From Insulibacter thermoxylanivorax (GTDB lineage Bacteria > Bacillota > Bacilli > Paenibacillales > DA-C8), in the NCBI RefSeq assembly GCF_015472005.1, contig NZ_BMAQ01000033.1, forward strand, positions 1-64,000: a DNA stretch of 64,000 nucleotides, written 5' to 3'. The notes beneath the pieces were generated by a model. That model saw only the letters and a program-made list of their open reading frames with translations. It did no database searches and was not told the DNA's origin. The position numbers were made by a program, and so were the translations under genes. This document shows, in pieces, positions 19,158 through 27,899 of the stretch (the stretch's first letter is position 1; every line of letters begins with the position of its first letter).

Positions 19158-19250
19158 TACACACGCATCTGTAAGTACGCGCGCATCTGTAAGTATGCGC
19201 GCATCCGTAAGTAGCACGCATCTGTAAGTACATACGCATCTGTAAGGCAT
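19158..19250. repeat. Tandem repeat with CGCATCTGTAAGTA core
   Basis: Five near-identical units of roughly 15-20 bp (core CGCATCTGTAAGTA followed by variable CG- or AT-rich spacers) lie head to tail. Units begin near 19164, 19182, 19200, 19217 and 19235. No reading frame or RNA gene is evident. Confidence 0.8.
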
Positions 19251-19266
19251 ATGCACATATTAAACA

Positions 19267-19307
19267 GGCTGTCCTTCCGTCGGTTTTCACTGACTTATTG
19301 GACAGCC
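19267..19307. repeat. GGCTGTCC-type hairpin, second copy
   Basis: GGCTGTCC (19267-19274) pairs with GGACAGCC (19300-19307) around an inner TCACTGACTTATT. It shows the same architecture as the copies at 28462 and 32699. Confidence 0.7.
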
Positions 19308-19380
19308 CTCCTGGGGATCAGCCTTCCATGCGTCCAATAGGATAACCTGAAAATTTTGCTCCGCGATATGATTGATGTTT

Positions 19381-19470
19381 GACAGCACAATCTTTATAAT
19401 AGTAAAAATAAGAACCAATAATTATTGTTATAGCATTGGTAAGAATGATAAAAAACATTTATCACTATGA
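19381..19470. promoter_or_regulatory. Possible operator region before the broken lysR gene
   Basis: This AT-rich stretch has the inverted repeat ACCAAT (19414-19419) and ATTGGT (19435-19440) with a 15-bp centre. A second one, GATAAA...TTTATC, follows just downstream, and a TATAAT lies near 19395. LysR proteins often bind such partial palindromes; assignment is tentative. Confidence 0.35.
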
Positions 19471-19561
19471 TCAATAAGAGTAAATTATGTAAATTCTATT
19501 CCACACTGGCTCGAATCTAGGATGCAAGGATCTCAGCGATTCATAAAGTGAGGTGAACCGT

Positions 19562-20464
19562 TTGAATCTGAATCAGCTTGAGACGCTAATCGCGATCTCG
19601 AAGACGATGAGTTTCCGCAAGGCAGGCGAGATGCTCAACCTCACCCAGCCGGCGGTATCTGCCCAGATCAAGAGCTTGGAGGAAGAATTCGGGACGGTGC
19701 TCGTCGATCGCAGTCAGCCGGTGACGTTGACGGACAGCGGACGGTTGTTCTTGGAACATGCCGAACAGATCCTGCAGATCGTACAAGAGCTGAAGCAGAA
19801 GTTATCCGATCTTAATGAAATCCCCCAAGGCCACATTCATCTCGGAACGACGAGTTCCATCGCGATCCAGATCTTGCCTCGCATCTTAACCTACTTCCAG
19901 AATCAATATCCGCTGATCAAGATCACCATTCACTCCATGCCGTCTTCGCTCATCATGGAGAGCGTCGAGAACGGACTCATCGATATCGGCATCGCCTACC
20001 TGTTTGAAAGCAATCCGAATCTGGAATCGGCCGTTCTCTATTACGATTCCTTCGAACTCGTCGTCTCGCCTGAACATCCGCTTGGGGAATATACGCAAGT
20101 GGAGATTGAGCGGCTTCGGGACATCCCGTTCGTCATGCTGACCGCTGATACGGCCGCTCGTCGATTTATCGATTAGGTATTCAGCCGGTTCAACCTGCAG
20201 CCGAATATCGTCATGGAAGTGTCCAGCAGCGAGGAAGTGAAGCGGATGGTGGAATTAAACCTGGGCGCTTCGATCATCTCCAGCCTGTCGGCAGCGAAGG
20301 AGATTAAGCAAGGGACACTGCGCACTGTACGCGTGCAAGAGCTTGAGATCAGGCATCCTGTGGGAGTAGTGTACAAAGCTGGGAGGTATATTAATACTGC
20401 GATGCAGCAGCTGCTGAAAGATCTGAAAGGCATGCCTGAGACGGAATTTCTCGGTAATGAGTAA
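19562..20464 (+). pseudogene. LysR-family regulator interrupted by an in-frame TAG
   Basis: A LysR regulator of normal length (300 codons) would be read here, but codon 205 is TAG (20174-20176). The reading frame continues perfectly on both sides. The N-terminal part has the helix-turn-helix (FRKAGEMLNLTQPAVSAQI) and the first effector lobe, ending RRFID. The part after the stop restores the second lobe (VFSRFNLQPNIVMEV...). A CAG to TAG change is the simplest explanation. The likely start is TTG at 19562, five bases after GTGAGGTGA. The truncated product would keep the DNA-binding domain. It is followed 17 bp later by the HisJ-like gene. A sequencing error or amber readthrough is also possible. 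Confidence 0.85.
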
Positions 20465-20481
20465 CCCTGAAGGAGGAGCAC

Positions 20482-21288
20482 ATGAAATTCGACTTTCATA
20501 CCCATCATGAACGCTGCGGCCATGCGGAAGGGACGATCGAAGATTATATCCGATCCGCCATCGAACAGAGGCTGGATATGATCGGCATCTCGGATCATTC
20601 TCCCTATTTCGGCGACGAGGAGGACCATCCCCACCCTGAGGTGGCGATGGCGAAGAGCGAGTTCCCCAACTATGTAGAGGAAGTGCTCCGGCTGAAGAAA
20701 AAATACGAAGGCCAAATCGAGGTGCTGCTCGGCGTGGAATCCGATTTCTTCCCGGAGCATGCGGAAACCTATCGCAAGGTCTATGAATGCTACCCCTTCG
20801 ACTACATCATCGGTTCGGTTCATCGTTCGGATCATATCAGCATCTTCAACAAGAATCGATGGAAGAACCTCACCAAGAAGGCGCAGCAAGAACAGAAAGA
20901 ACGTTACTATGCACTAATCGCCGAATCGGCGAAGAGCGGCATGTTCGATATCCTGGGACATATCGATGCGATGAAGGCCAACTACCCGGCATTCAGCGAC
21001 ATTCAGACGGAAGCGGTGGATCGAACCCTGCAGGTGATCAGTGAATATGATATCGCCATCGAGGTCAATACCTCAGGTAAGACGAAGCTTGCAGGCGGCT
21101 GGTATCCCTCCGATGAGATCTTGGAGCGGGCGCTGTTCTACGGGGTGAAGGTCACCTTCGGATCCGACGCACATGTTCCATCGCGGGTAGGAGATGAATG
21201 GGAACAAGTACGCCAGAGGCTCAGAGAGATCGGCTATAAGGAATGGGCTTATTTCCGGCAGCGCAAACGGTATCTCACGTCTTTATGA
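20482..21288 (+). CDS. HisJ-type histidinol-phosphatase (PHP family)
   Basis: A 268-residue PHP-domain phosphoesterase. Metal-binding residues are visible in FDFHTHHERCGHAE, ISDHSPYF, GVESDFFPEH, GSVHRSDH, LGHIDAMK and the terminal FGSDAHVPSRVG. The layout matches the HisJ/HisK type histidinol-phosphatases, which remove phosphate from L-histidinol phosphate in histidine synthesis. Related PHP proteins act on other phosphates, and no other his gene is nearby, so the substrate is inferred. AAGGAGGAG lies before the ATG. The broken lysR gene lies directly upstream in the same direction. Confidence 0.8.
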   Translation: MKFDFHTHHERCGHAEGTIEDYIRSAIEQRLDMIGISDHSPYFGDEEDHPHPEVAMAKSEFPNYVEEVLRLKKKYEGQIEVLLGVESDFFPEHAETYRKVYECYPFDYIIGSVHRSDHISIFNKNRWKNLTKKAQQEQKERYYALIAESAKSGMFDILGHIDAMKANYPAFSDIQTEAVDRTLQVISEYDIAIEVNTSGKTKLAGGWYPSDEILERALFYGVKVTFGSDAHVPSRVGDEWEQVRQRLREIGYKEWAYFRQRKRYLTSL

Positions 21289-21342
21289 CGAGCAAGAGTC
21301 GGGTAAGATTGGGGATATCCTAAAGATGCTGCATACGAGAAC

Positions 21343-21382
21343 AAAAAAGGGACCTGCCATCGGGGCAGGTCTTAAAAATTTA
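21343..21382. terminator. Hairpin terminator behind the hisJ-like gene
   Basis: GACCTGCC (21351-21358) pairs with GGCAGGTC (21364-21371). An A-tract precedes and a short T-containing tract follows, so it can work in both directions. Confidence 0.7.
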
Positions 21383-21520
21383 TATATTATAAAAAAGGGG
21401 GTCTTGCTTATTATATTAACCGTCGAACATTATCAAACTGTTTCAGGAATATTTCAATTGTGTAACAAAAAAAGCGCATGCATTTACAATCCGTTTCAGA
21501 AATAATGACATTTCTTAACA

Positions 21521-21549
21521 TGTACAGGGTTGAAATGATGAGCTATAAT
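21521..21549 (+). promoter_or_regulatory. Promoter of cheX
   Basis: TGTACA (21521-21526) and a perfect TATAAT (21544-21549) are 17 bp apart. It would start transcription about 45 bases before the cheX ATG. No SigD-like motility promoter is seen. Confidence 0.55.
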
Positions 21550-21600
21550 GAAAAAAATCGACAATTTATGACCGAGTGTCAAGTGAAATGGGGTTCGGTA

Positions 21601-22059
21601 ATGAAAGCTGAGTATATCAATCCATTCCTGGAATCAGCGCGACTAGTGATCGAACAAGTGGTCAACGTGACACCGACAACAGGACAGCTTGACATCAAAG
21701 ATGTAAAGTTTGTTGAAAGTTACGTCTGGATTCAGATCGGCATCACTGGCCAGATGAACGGCGACATCGTCTTCGGTCTGCATGAACAAGTGGCGCTGCG
21801 TCTGGTATCAGCGATGATGGGCGGATTCGAGATTACGCAGCTGGACGAGATGTCGCAGAGCGCGATCTCGGAACTGGGCAACATGATCAGCGGCAATGCA
21901 TCGACTTTATTATATAATCAAGGCGTGAAGATCGATATCTCACCGCCGAAAGTCATCCTGGCAGCCAATGCAGCCGGTTTCGAACCGAAGCGCGCGCTGA
22001 CGATTCCGCTGAAGATCGGAGATATCGGCGAATTGGATATTCAGGTTCTCGTTACATAA
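21601..22059 (+). CDS. cheX: CheX-family chemotaxis phosphatase
   Basis: A 152-residue CheX/CheC-type protein. In the family, CheX dephosphorylates phospho-CheY. The catalytic signature ExxN is visible in ISELGNMISGN about residues 88-99. The ATG at 21601 gives the standard family length beginning MKAEYINPFLE; a longer frame starts upstream but would not be family-like and would precede the predicted promoter. No other chemotaxis gene is in the window, so this is an orphan copy; in such cases it may act on a different receiver protein. Confidence 0.85.
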   Translation: MKAEYINPFLESARLVIEQVVNVTPTTGQLDIKDVKFVESYVWIQIGITGQMNGDIVFGLHEQVALRLVSAMMGGFEITQLDEMSQSAISELGNMISGNASTLLYNQGVKIDISPPKVILAANAAGFEPKRALTIPLKIGDIGELDIQVLVT

Positions 22060-22283
22060 AGCGGACCATAAGATGTTGTGTCTGCGACGCAAGCGGCATG
22101 GATTAGGCAGACAAGATCGGCGTGATGCGAAGATAGAAGCTCCATGAAGGGGCTTCTTTCTTTTGCCTTGTACTTAAGGTATGCTGATGGATGATAGCAG
22201 AGCAGCAGCAGACGGCAGGTGAGCTGACTGCGGCGGGTGAGCTGACTGCGCAGGCGATGTGGATGATAAGCGGAGGGGTTACG

Positions 22284-23069
22284 ATGAAGAGGAGAACGTT
22301 AGCGGAGAAAATCGTCCTGATCACGGGCGCGTCGAGCGGCATTGGTGCGGCGGCAGCCCGGATGTTCATAGACCGGGAAGCCGTGGTTATCGCTTGCGGC
22401 CGGTCGCTGGAGCGTCTAAAGGAATTGCAGCAGCAGTTAGAGGAACGCTGTGTGATCCGGCAGCTTGACGTACGGGATGCATCCGCCGTGCAAGAGACCA
22501 TGGACGATCTTGTTCAAGCCTATGGCCGCATCGATATTCTCGTCAACAACGCCGGCTACGGTAAATTTGAATATTTGGAGAAGATGTCCCTTGATGAGAT
22601 CAATGATATGATGGATACCAACTATATGGGGGTCGTTCGCTGTACGAAGGCGGTATTGCCTTATATGAGACAAGCTGGCAGCGGACATATTATTAATATT
22701 GCCTCGATCGCAGGTAAGGTGCCGACGGCCAAATCAGCGGCATATACGGCATCGAAGCATGCCGTGCACGGATTTACCCATGCGCTGCGCTATGAACTGC
22801 GCGGCACAGGCATCGCAGTGTCCGCCGTAAATCCCGGTCCGGTAGCGACCCGATTCTTCGATATCGCCGATCCAAGCGGCGAATATCTGAAGAACGTCAA
22901 GGACTTTACGATCACGCCGGAGACCGTTGCCCGCGCGATCATCTCGCTGGCAGAGAAACCGCGCATGGAGATCGATGTGCCGCGCTACCTGGGCATCGGC
23001 GCGCAGATGTACAGGGGTATGCCGCGTCTGCTTGACCGCATCTTGTTCCATGTGACGAATCGCAAGTAA
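22284..23069 (+). CDS. Short-chain dehydrogenase/reductase
   Basis: A 261-residue SDR. The nucleotide-binding motif is TGASSGIG about residues 15-22, the NNAG motif is present, and the catalytic residues lie in the IASIAG serine segment and the YTASK tyrosine-lysine pair. The ATG at 22284 follows GGAGGGG; an upstream frame lacks this. The substrate is not predictable. It is followed 65 bp later by a hydrolase gene in the same direction. Confidence 0.88.
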   Translation: MKRRTLAEKIVLITGASSGIGAAAARMFIDREAVVIACGRSLERLKELQQQLEERCVIRQLDVRDASAVQETMDDLVQAYGRIDILVNNAGYGKFEYLEKMSLDEINDMMDTNYMGVVRCTKAVLPYMRQAGSGHIINIASIAGKVPTAKSAAYTASKHAVHGFTHALRYELRGTGIAVSAVNPGPVATRFFDIADPSGEYLKNVKDFTITPETVARAIISLAEKPRMEIDVPRYLGIGAQMYRGMPRLLDRILFHVTNRK

Positions 23070-23134
23070 TCAATGGGCAAGATAAGCAAGTCCAAGACAA
23101 GCCAGTGATAGAACAGCTGCAGGGGAGGAAGGGT

Positions 23135-23956
23135 ATGGACCTTATATCAACCGGCCGCATCGATCCTTCGCAGATCCTTATCGCGAAGAAGCGGGTGCGT
23201 TCGCCGGGGCGCGGAGTACAGGCCTATCTCATCACTTATCGAAGCCAAGGATTGGCTGTACTGGGGTATTATATGCGCCCTTCGGCGCCAGGGACTTATC
23301 CGTCGCTCGTGTACTGCCGCGGCGGCATCGGACGCGTCGGCATGGTGACTTTGTCGCGCATCCTGCCGGCGGCTTACCGCGGATATGCTGTATTTGCTCC
23401 CTTCTATCGGGGAACGCGCGGCTGTGAAGGCCGGGATGGCTTCGGCGGGGATGACCGGCATGATGTGTATGCCGCGATCCAGCTGCTGCGCAGTTTCCCG
23501 GAGGTGAGTGAGAACAAGACGGTGGTTGTCGGTTTCTCGCGCGGTTCGATCAATGCGATGCAGGCCGCCAGGGACTGTCCTGAAGTCGGCGGCGCCGTGA
23601 TCTGGTGCGGCGTTACGGATCTGCTGCTCACTTATGAGGAGCGCATCGATCTCAGGCGGATGCTGAAGCGGGTCGTCGGCCATCCTGTGAAGGATGAGCA
23701 AGCCTATATCGAACGCTCGCCGATCCGTTGGATCGAGCGCGTAGGTGTGCCTGTCCTGATCCTGCACAGCAATCAAGATGAGAACGTGAGCATGCGGCAT
23801 GCTGTGAGTTTGGCGAAGGTGATGGAGGAGAAGGGACGAGATCATGAACTGATCATCTACGACGGGCAGCCGCATCGCTTCTCGCCGGAAGCATTGGAAC
23901 AGGCCTGGGATGATATCGCTGCTTGGGCCGAACAGAAGGTTCATAACGAAGGATAG
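23135..23956 (+). CDS. Alpha/beta hydrolase, prolyl-oligopeptidase/esterase type
   Basis: A 273-residue hydrolase of the S9/DLH-like class. The nucleophile is the Ser in GFSRGSINAM, the acid the Asp in HSNQDENVS, and the base the His in GQPHRFSPE. The YCRGGIGRVG segment forms the oxyanion side, and FYRGTRGCEG is also typical. GGGGAGGAAGG directly before the ATG at 23135 fixes the start. The substrate is unknown; peptidase and esterase activities are both seen in relatives. Confidence 0.82.
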   Translation: MDLISTGRIDPSQILIAKKRVRSPGRGVQAYLITYRSQGLAVLGYYMRPSAPGTYPSLVYCRGGIGRVGMVTLSRILPAAYRGYAVFAPFYRGTRGCEGRDGFGGDDRHDVYAAIQLLRSFPEVSENKTVVVGFSRGSINAMQAARDCPEVGGAVIWCGVTDLLLTYEERIDLRRMLKRVVGHPVKDEQAYIERSPIRWIERVGVPVLILHSNQDENVSMRHAVSLAKVMEEKGRDHELIIYDGQPHRFSPEALEQAWDDIAAWAEQKVHNEG

Positions 23957-23977
23957 ACGGAAGGCAGGTGGAAGATG

Positions 23978-25261
23978 ATGAATTTTCGAGATTTACATAT
24001 TGCAGAAGATCTGGCATCGAGCTTGGCGAAGTCGGGAATCGAAGAGCCGACGGCGATTCAGCGGGCGGCCATCCCGCATGTGCTGGAAGGGCGTGACGTG
24101 ATCATCCGCTCCCATACGGGCACGGGGAAGACCTTGGCCTATCTGCTGCCCATTCTGCAGAGGATTGATCCCGAGCAGCGCGATGTCCAGGCTGTGGTGA
24201 TCGCGCCGACGCAGGAATTGGCGATGCAGATCGTGCGCATCGCGCAGGAACTCGGCGCGCCCCGGGGACTTCACGCCTTAGGACTGATCGGCGGCGCTTC
24301 TTTGAAGCGGCAGATCGAACGGCTTAAGGACAAGCCACAGCTTGTCGTCGGGACGCCGGGCCGATTAGTAGAGCTCTTGGAGATGCGCAGGCTGAAGCTG
24401 CATCAGACGAAGGCGATCGTCACCGACGAGGTGGATCAAGTATTCCGGCTCGGGGACCGGTCTGCCGTCGAACGCATCTTCAAGGGCGCTTTGCGCGATC
24501 GCCAGCTGATCTTCGTCTCGGCGACGGTGCCGGCAGCAATGCAAGAGGTCATCGAGCGTTGGATGAATGAACCGCTCTATATCGATGAGGCAGGCGAGCA
24601 GCGGACGGCGGCGAGCCTCGAGCACGTGTACTTTGTATGTGAACCGCGGGAGAGGATCGATCTTCTGATCCGCCTGGTGAAACATTATAAGCCGCGTGCC
24701 GCGCTCGTCTTCATCAATCACACCGATGAGATCGCGGAAGTGACGGAGAAACTGAGGTTCCATAAGATCGAAGCAGCGGCTTTATACGGGGACCAGCCGA
24801 AGATGGAGCGATCCAGCGTCCTTGACCGCCTGCGCCTCGGCAATCTGCAGGTTCTGGTGGCGACGGACCTCGCTGCACGGGGACTCGATCTCCCGGATCT
24901 AAGCCATGTGTTCTCCCTGCATCCAGCGCCGGATGAGGACCATTATGTGCACCGCGCTGGGCGCACCGGCCGCATGGGACGGCGGGGTACCGTGGTGTCG
25001 ATCGTTACCGCTAAGGAGTTATTCATCATGAAGAAGTTTGCGAAACAGCTGGCGATCGATATTCAGCAGAAGGAGTTATATTTTGGCCGAATCGTCGATC
25101 CGGAGAAAAAAGAGCTGATGCGCAGCACGAACCTGCGCAAGGAGGCGGTCCGTGCAACATCGGTTAAGAACAAGACGAAGAATAAGAAGAAGCGGAAGGC
25201 GGATACGAAGGATAAAGGAATGCCGCGCTGGCTTAAGGCCAAAATTCATAATCAAGAATAA
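23978..25261 (+). CDS. DEAD-box-type RNA helicase with a DEVD motif
   Basis: A 427-residue superfamily 2 RNA helicase. The Q motif (IEEPTAIQ), motif I (SHTGTGKT), Ia (APTQELAMQ), Ib (GTPGR), III (SAT), V (ATDLAARGLDL) and VI (HRAGRTGRMG) are all present. Motif II reads DEVD instead of DEAD. The C-terminal 50 residues are a basic tail rich in K and N, likely for RNA binding, as in cold-shock and ribosome-biogenesis helicases of Bacilli. Two ATGs lie in tandem; the second (23978) is better spaced from AGGTGG. A terminator follows. Confidence 0.9.
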   Translation: MNFRDLHIAEDLASSLAKSGIEEPTAIQRAAIPHVLEGRDVIIRSHTGTGKTLAYLLPILQRIDPEQRDVQAVVIAPTQELAMQIVRIAQELGAPRGLHALGLIGGASLKRQIERLKDKPQLVVGTPGRLVELLEMRRLKLHQTKAIVTDEVDQVFRLGDRSAVERIFKGALRDRQLIFVSATVPAAMQEVIERWMNEPLYIDEAGEQRTAASLEHVYFVCEPRERIDLLIRLVKHYKPRAALVFINHTDEIAEVTEKLRFHKIEAAALYGDQPKMERSSVLDRLRLGNLQVLVATDLAARGLDLPDLSHVFSLHPAPDEDHYVHRAGRTGRMGRRGTVVSIVTAKELFIMKKFAKQLAIDIQQKELYFGRIVDPEKKELMRSTNLRKEAVRATSVKNKTKNKKKRKADTKDKGMPRWLKAKIHNQE

Positions 25262-25273
25262 ACTGGAACGACC

Positions 25274-25310
25274 AAAGTCCCAGCCCGTATAGGTCTGGGG
25301 CTTTATTTTT
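25274..25310 (+). terminator. Terminator of the helicase gene
   Basis: AAAGTCCCAG (25274-25283) pairs with CTGGGGCTTT (25295-25304) and is followed by ATTTTT. Confidence 0.88.
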
Positions 25311-25397
25311 GTCATCCACCCCCATAACCCCCATGCAGCGTGCGATTTCCTATGGTGAATGAATAAGAGAAGCGATTTAGAATGAGGAGGATGAATA

Positions 25398-26855
25398 ATG
25401 AAACGAAGCATGAGACGCTTGACGATCTTCTTATTGGTGCTGGCGATGTTGTTTGCCGGCGCAACTCCGGCCTTTGCTGCCAAGGGACACGGCAAGGGTC
25501 CCGGCAAAGGGCATGACAAAAACCATCAATATTTCGAACTGGAAGTGAAAGGAAAGGGGAATTTCGGGAACGGAGGCAAGATTACCTTCATCCTGGAATT
25601 CGAAGATGTCAACAGGGAAGCTGCTTGGGCGAGAAAACACATCGCGAGCCTGGCGGCCAAGAAAGTATTCGAAGGATACACGGACGGCACGTTCCAGCCG
25701 AATAAGTCCGTTTCCCGCATCGAGGCTATTGCTGCCGTTGTGAGATTGCTGGGACTCAAAGAGGAAGCTGAGAATCCAAGCAAGAAGAGGGAAGCGATCT
25801 GGTTCGATGATGAGAAGCAGATCCGCAAAAACCATGATTGGGCCGTAGGTTATGTTGTCGTGGCACAGGAAGCCGGCTTGTTCGATCCGAAGGAAGGCAA
25901 GCTTCATCCAAACAAAGCCGCGGACCGTCTCTGGGTGACTGAGCTTTTGATCCGCGCCTTGGATCTGGAGGATGAAGCTTATGCAAATCGCAATGCTGAG
26001 CTGAACTTTAAGGACAGCCGTGCGATTCCGAAGGACAAGGTCGGCGTGGTCAAAGTTGCTGTGGACCGCGGTATCATCACCGGCTATTCGGATCGTACGT
26101 TCCGCCCGAACCAAGCGGTGAAGCGGGCTGAGCTGGCAGCGATGCTGGAGCGGGCAGAAGCGCTGCTTGAGGATGAGGAAGATGATACGGATGCCAGCGG
26201 TGTGATCGAAGAGATCAATAATCTGACGCTGGTGCTGCGCAAGAACGGTCAGCTCCAAGCTTACGCCCTTGATCCTCAGACCTTCGTCTTCCGTGAAGGA
26301 GAGAAGGGCACGATCTATGACCTGAAGGTCGGCGATACGGTATTCGTCCGCACTTATAATAATCTGGTTATCTTCATTGAGGTGGTAAAACCGGCGAAGG
26401 ATGAAGTGAAGCCGTTTACGGCAACGGGATATTTCCATTCCCTGGCGTTTAATGAAAACGGCAGAATCGCCAGCATCACGATCACCGAAACGCTGAACAG
26501 CAGCAGACAAGTGAAGTATGACGTTGCTGAAGATGTAGTCATCGAAGGCAATGTCAATGAGCTCAAACAAGGCCGGCTGATCCATCTGTCCGGTGAGAAC
26601 CAAGTCGTCAAGAAGATCACCATCGGCGACTTCGGATTCCAACTGCAAGGAGAGCTGGAATACTTACTGCTGAATTCCAACGGTCAGCTGGCGACGATCG
26701 CCATTCGCCATGAGGTAAACGGCAAAGAACAAGTCTCCATCTACAGCGTATCCCCGGATGTACGCATCACCGGCAATCTGAATGCGATCGTAGAAGGTCA
26801 GAAGATCACGGTGTATGGTACACAGCAAGTGGTCACGGAGATCAAGATCGGCTGA
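25398..26855 (+). CDS. Secreted S-layer-homology (SLH) domain protein
   Basis: A 485-residue exported protein. The signal peptide runs to about residue 27 (FAGATPAFA, cleavage before AKG), and a short Gly/Lys/His-rich stretch follows. Three SLH domains lie about residues 65-108, 125-172 and 188-232; the first and third have the typical GYTDGTFQPN and GYSDRTFRPN motifs and the second has diverged. SLH domains anchor proteins to pyruvylated cell-wall polymers. An acidic linker (EDEEDDTD) leads to a C-terminal region of about 225 residues made of repeated beta-rich units, with no recognised enzyme motif. AGGAGG precedes the ATG. Confidence 0.88.
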   Translation: MKRSMRRLTIFLLVLAMLFAGATPAFAAKGHGKGPGKGHDKNHQYFELEVKGKGNFGNGGKITFILEFEDVNREAAWARKHIASLAAKKVFEGYTDGTFQPNKSVSRIEAIAAVVRLLGLKEEAENPSKKREAIWFDDEKQIRKNHDWAVGYVVVAQEAGLFDPKEGKLHPNKAADRLWVTELLIRALDLEDEAYANRNAELNFKDSRAIPKDKVGVVKVAVDRGIITGYSDRTFRPNQAVKRAELAAMLERAEALLEDEEDDTDASGVIEEINNLTLVLRKNGQLQAYALDPQTFVFREGEKGTIYDLKVGDTVFVRTYNNLVIFIEVVKPAKDEVKPFTATGYFHSLAFNENGRIASITITETLNSSRQVKYDVAEDVVIEGNVNELKQGRLIHLSGENQVVKKITIGDFGFQLQGELEYLLLNSNGQLATIAIRHEVNGKEQVSIYSVSPDVRITGNLNAIVEGQKITVYGTQQVVTEIKIG

Positions 26856-26912
26856 TCGGATGGAAGACAGGCTGTTAAGAGGATTGGATATTACGAAATA
26901 AGAAGATATGAC

Positions 26913-26957
26913 GAAGGACCGGTGTGCCTGAACTCGAGCCCAGGCTGCCGGTCCTTC
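26913..26957. terminator. Shared hairpin between the SLH gene and the HAD gene
   Basis: GAAGGACCGG (26913-26922) pairs exactly with CCGGTCCTTC (26948-26957), with an inner GCCTG/CAGGC pair. It lies between convergent genes; neither side has a long T-tract. Confidence 0.65.
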
Positions 26958-27001
26958 CTTCGTCCTTATCTGGTTCTTCCCGCGTCTGATATACGCTTTT
27001 G

Positions 27002-27796
27002 TTAGATGAGCACGAATTTCTCAATGGCGTGTTTGACGCCTTCATCATTGTTCGATAAAGTGATATAATCCGCCAATTCTTTGAGCGCCGGCACCGCGTT
27101 GCCCATGGCGATGCCCAGACCGGCCGCCTCCAGCATCTCCCGGTCATTCCAGCTGTCGCCGATGGCGATCACGGATTCCAGCGGACAGCCAAGCTGCTCA
27201 GCAAGCACCTTCAGCGCATGCCCCTTCGTGCCCTCTGGATGGATGAATTCGAGGAAATTCGGCTTGGACTTGGTGATATGCACGCGATCACCAAACCGGG
27301 CTTCGAATTTCGGTTTCAGCTCATCGAGCACCTCAGGGTCGTCGATGATGATCAGTTTGGTCTGGGGGAGACTGCTGAGCCTCTTCAGATCGGGTTCGAT
27401 CGTATAGGGAACATCGGAGTTGGCACAATAATCGAGAAGTTTTTGATTGATCTTTTTGGCAAATAATTGATCATTGTGGTATGCTTGAATATGCAGATCG
27501 TGTTGATCACAATAATCGAACAGCGCGGCAGCGATCTCCTGGGGAACATGGCGTTCATAGATGACCTGTTCGTCCAGGGCGGTCTTGATCAGGGAACCTT
27601 GATAGGTGATGATCGGTACATTCAGCTGCAGCTGCTTAGCGATCGCTTGCGCCGAAGCGAACATCCTGCCGGTCGCTAACGTCACATGCACGCCCCTGTC
27701 CACAGCTCGGCGTATGGCGTCGGCAGTTCCTGGAGTGATTTGTTTATCATCGGTGATGAGCGTGTCATCGATATCGATCGCGATCAATTTATACAT
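27002..27796 (-). CDS. Cof-type HAD-IIB phosphatase
   Basis: A 264-residue haloacid-dehalogenase-superfamily hydrolase. Motif I is DIDDTLI (residues 8-14), motif II is TLATGR, and the late Lys is in HPEGTKGHALK. The terminal GDSWNDREML holds the metal-binding Asp pair. The inserted cap domain about residues 83-185 is the type IIB cap of Cof-like proteins (YkrA, YwpJ and others), which act on sugar phosphates or on pyrimidine and flavin phosphates. The substrate cannot be told. AAAGGAGA precedes the ATG, and lepB is divergent. Confidence 0.87.
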   Translation of the reverse strand: MYKLIAIDIDDTLITDDKQITPGTADAIRRAVDRGVHVTLATGRMFASAQAIAKQLQLNVPIITYQGSLIKTALDEQVIYERHVPQEIAAALFDYCDQHDLHIQAYHNDQLFAKKINQKLLDYCANSDVPYTIEPDLKRLSSLPQTKLIIIDDPEVLDELKPKFEARFGDRVHITKSKPNFLEFIHPEGTKGHALKVLAEQLGCPLESVIAIGDSWNDREMLEAAGLGIAMGNAVPALKELADYITLSNNDEGVKHAIEKFVLI

Positions 27797-27899
27797 ATTG
27801 GCTCTCCTTTGCTCTAACGGTTTTTCTATCTTACCTATTCTAACATACTATATGACGATCTTTTATAGATTCGGATGAAACAGGAGTTGAAGCTGCTTG

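Noticed and set aside
25431-26648. Open frame of about 400 codons opposite the SLH gene
   Set aside because: The plus strand carries a signal peptide, SLH motifs and a good binding site; the antisense frame shows none of these.
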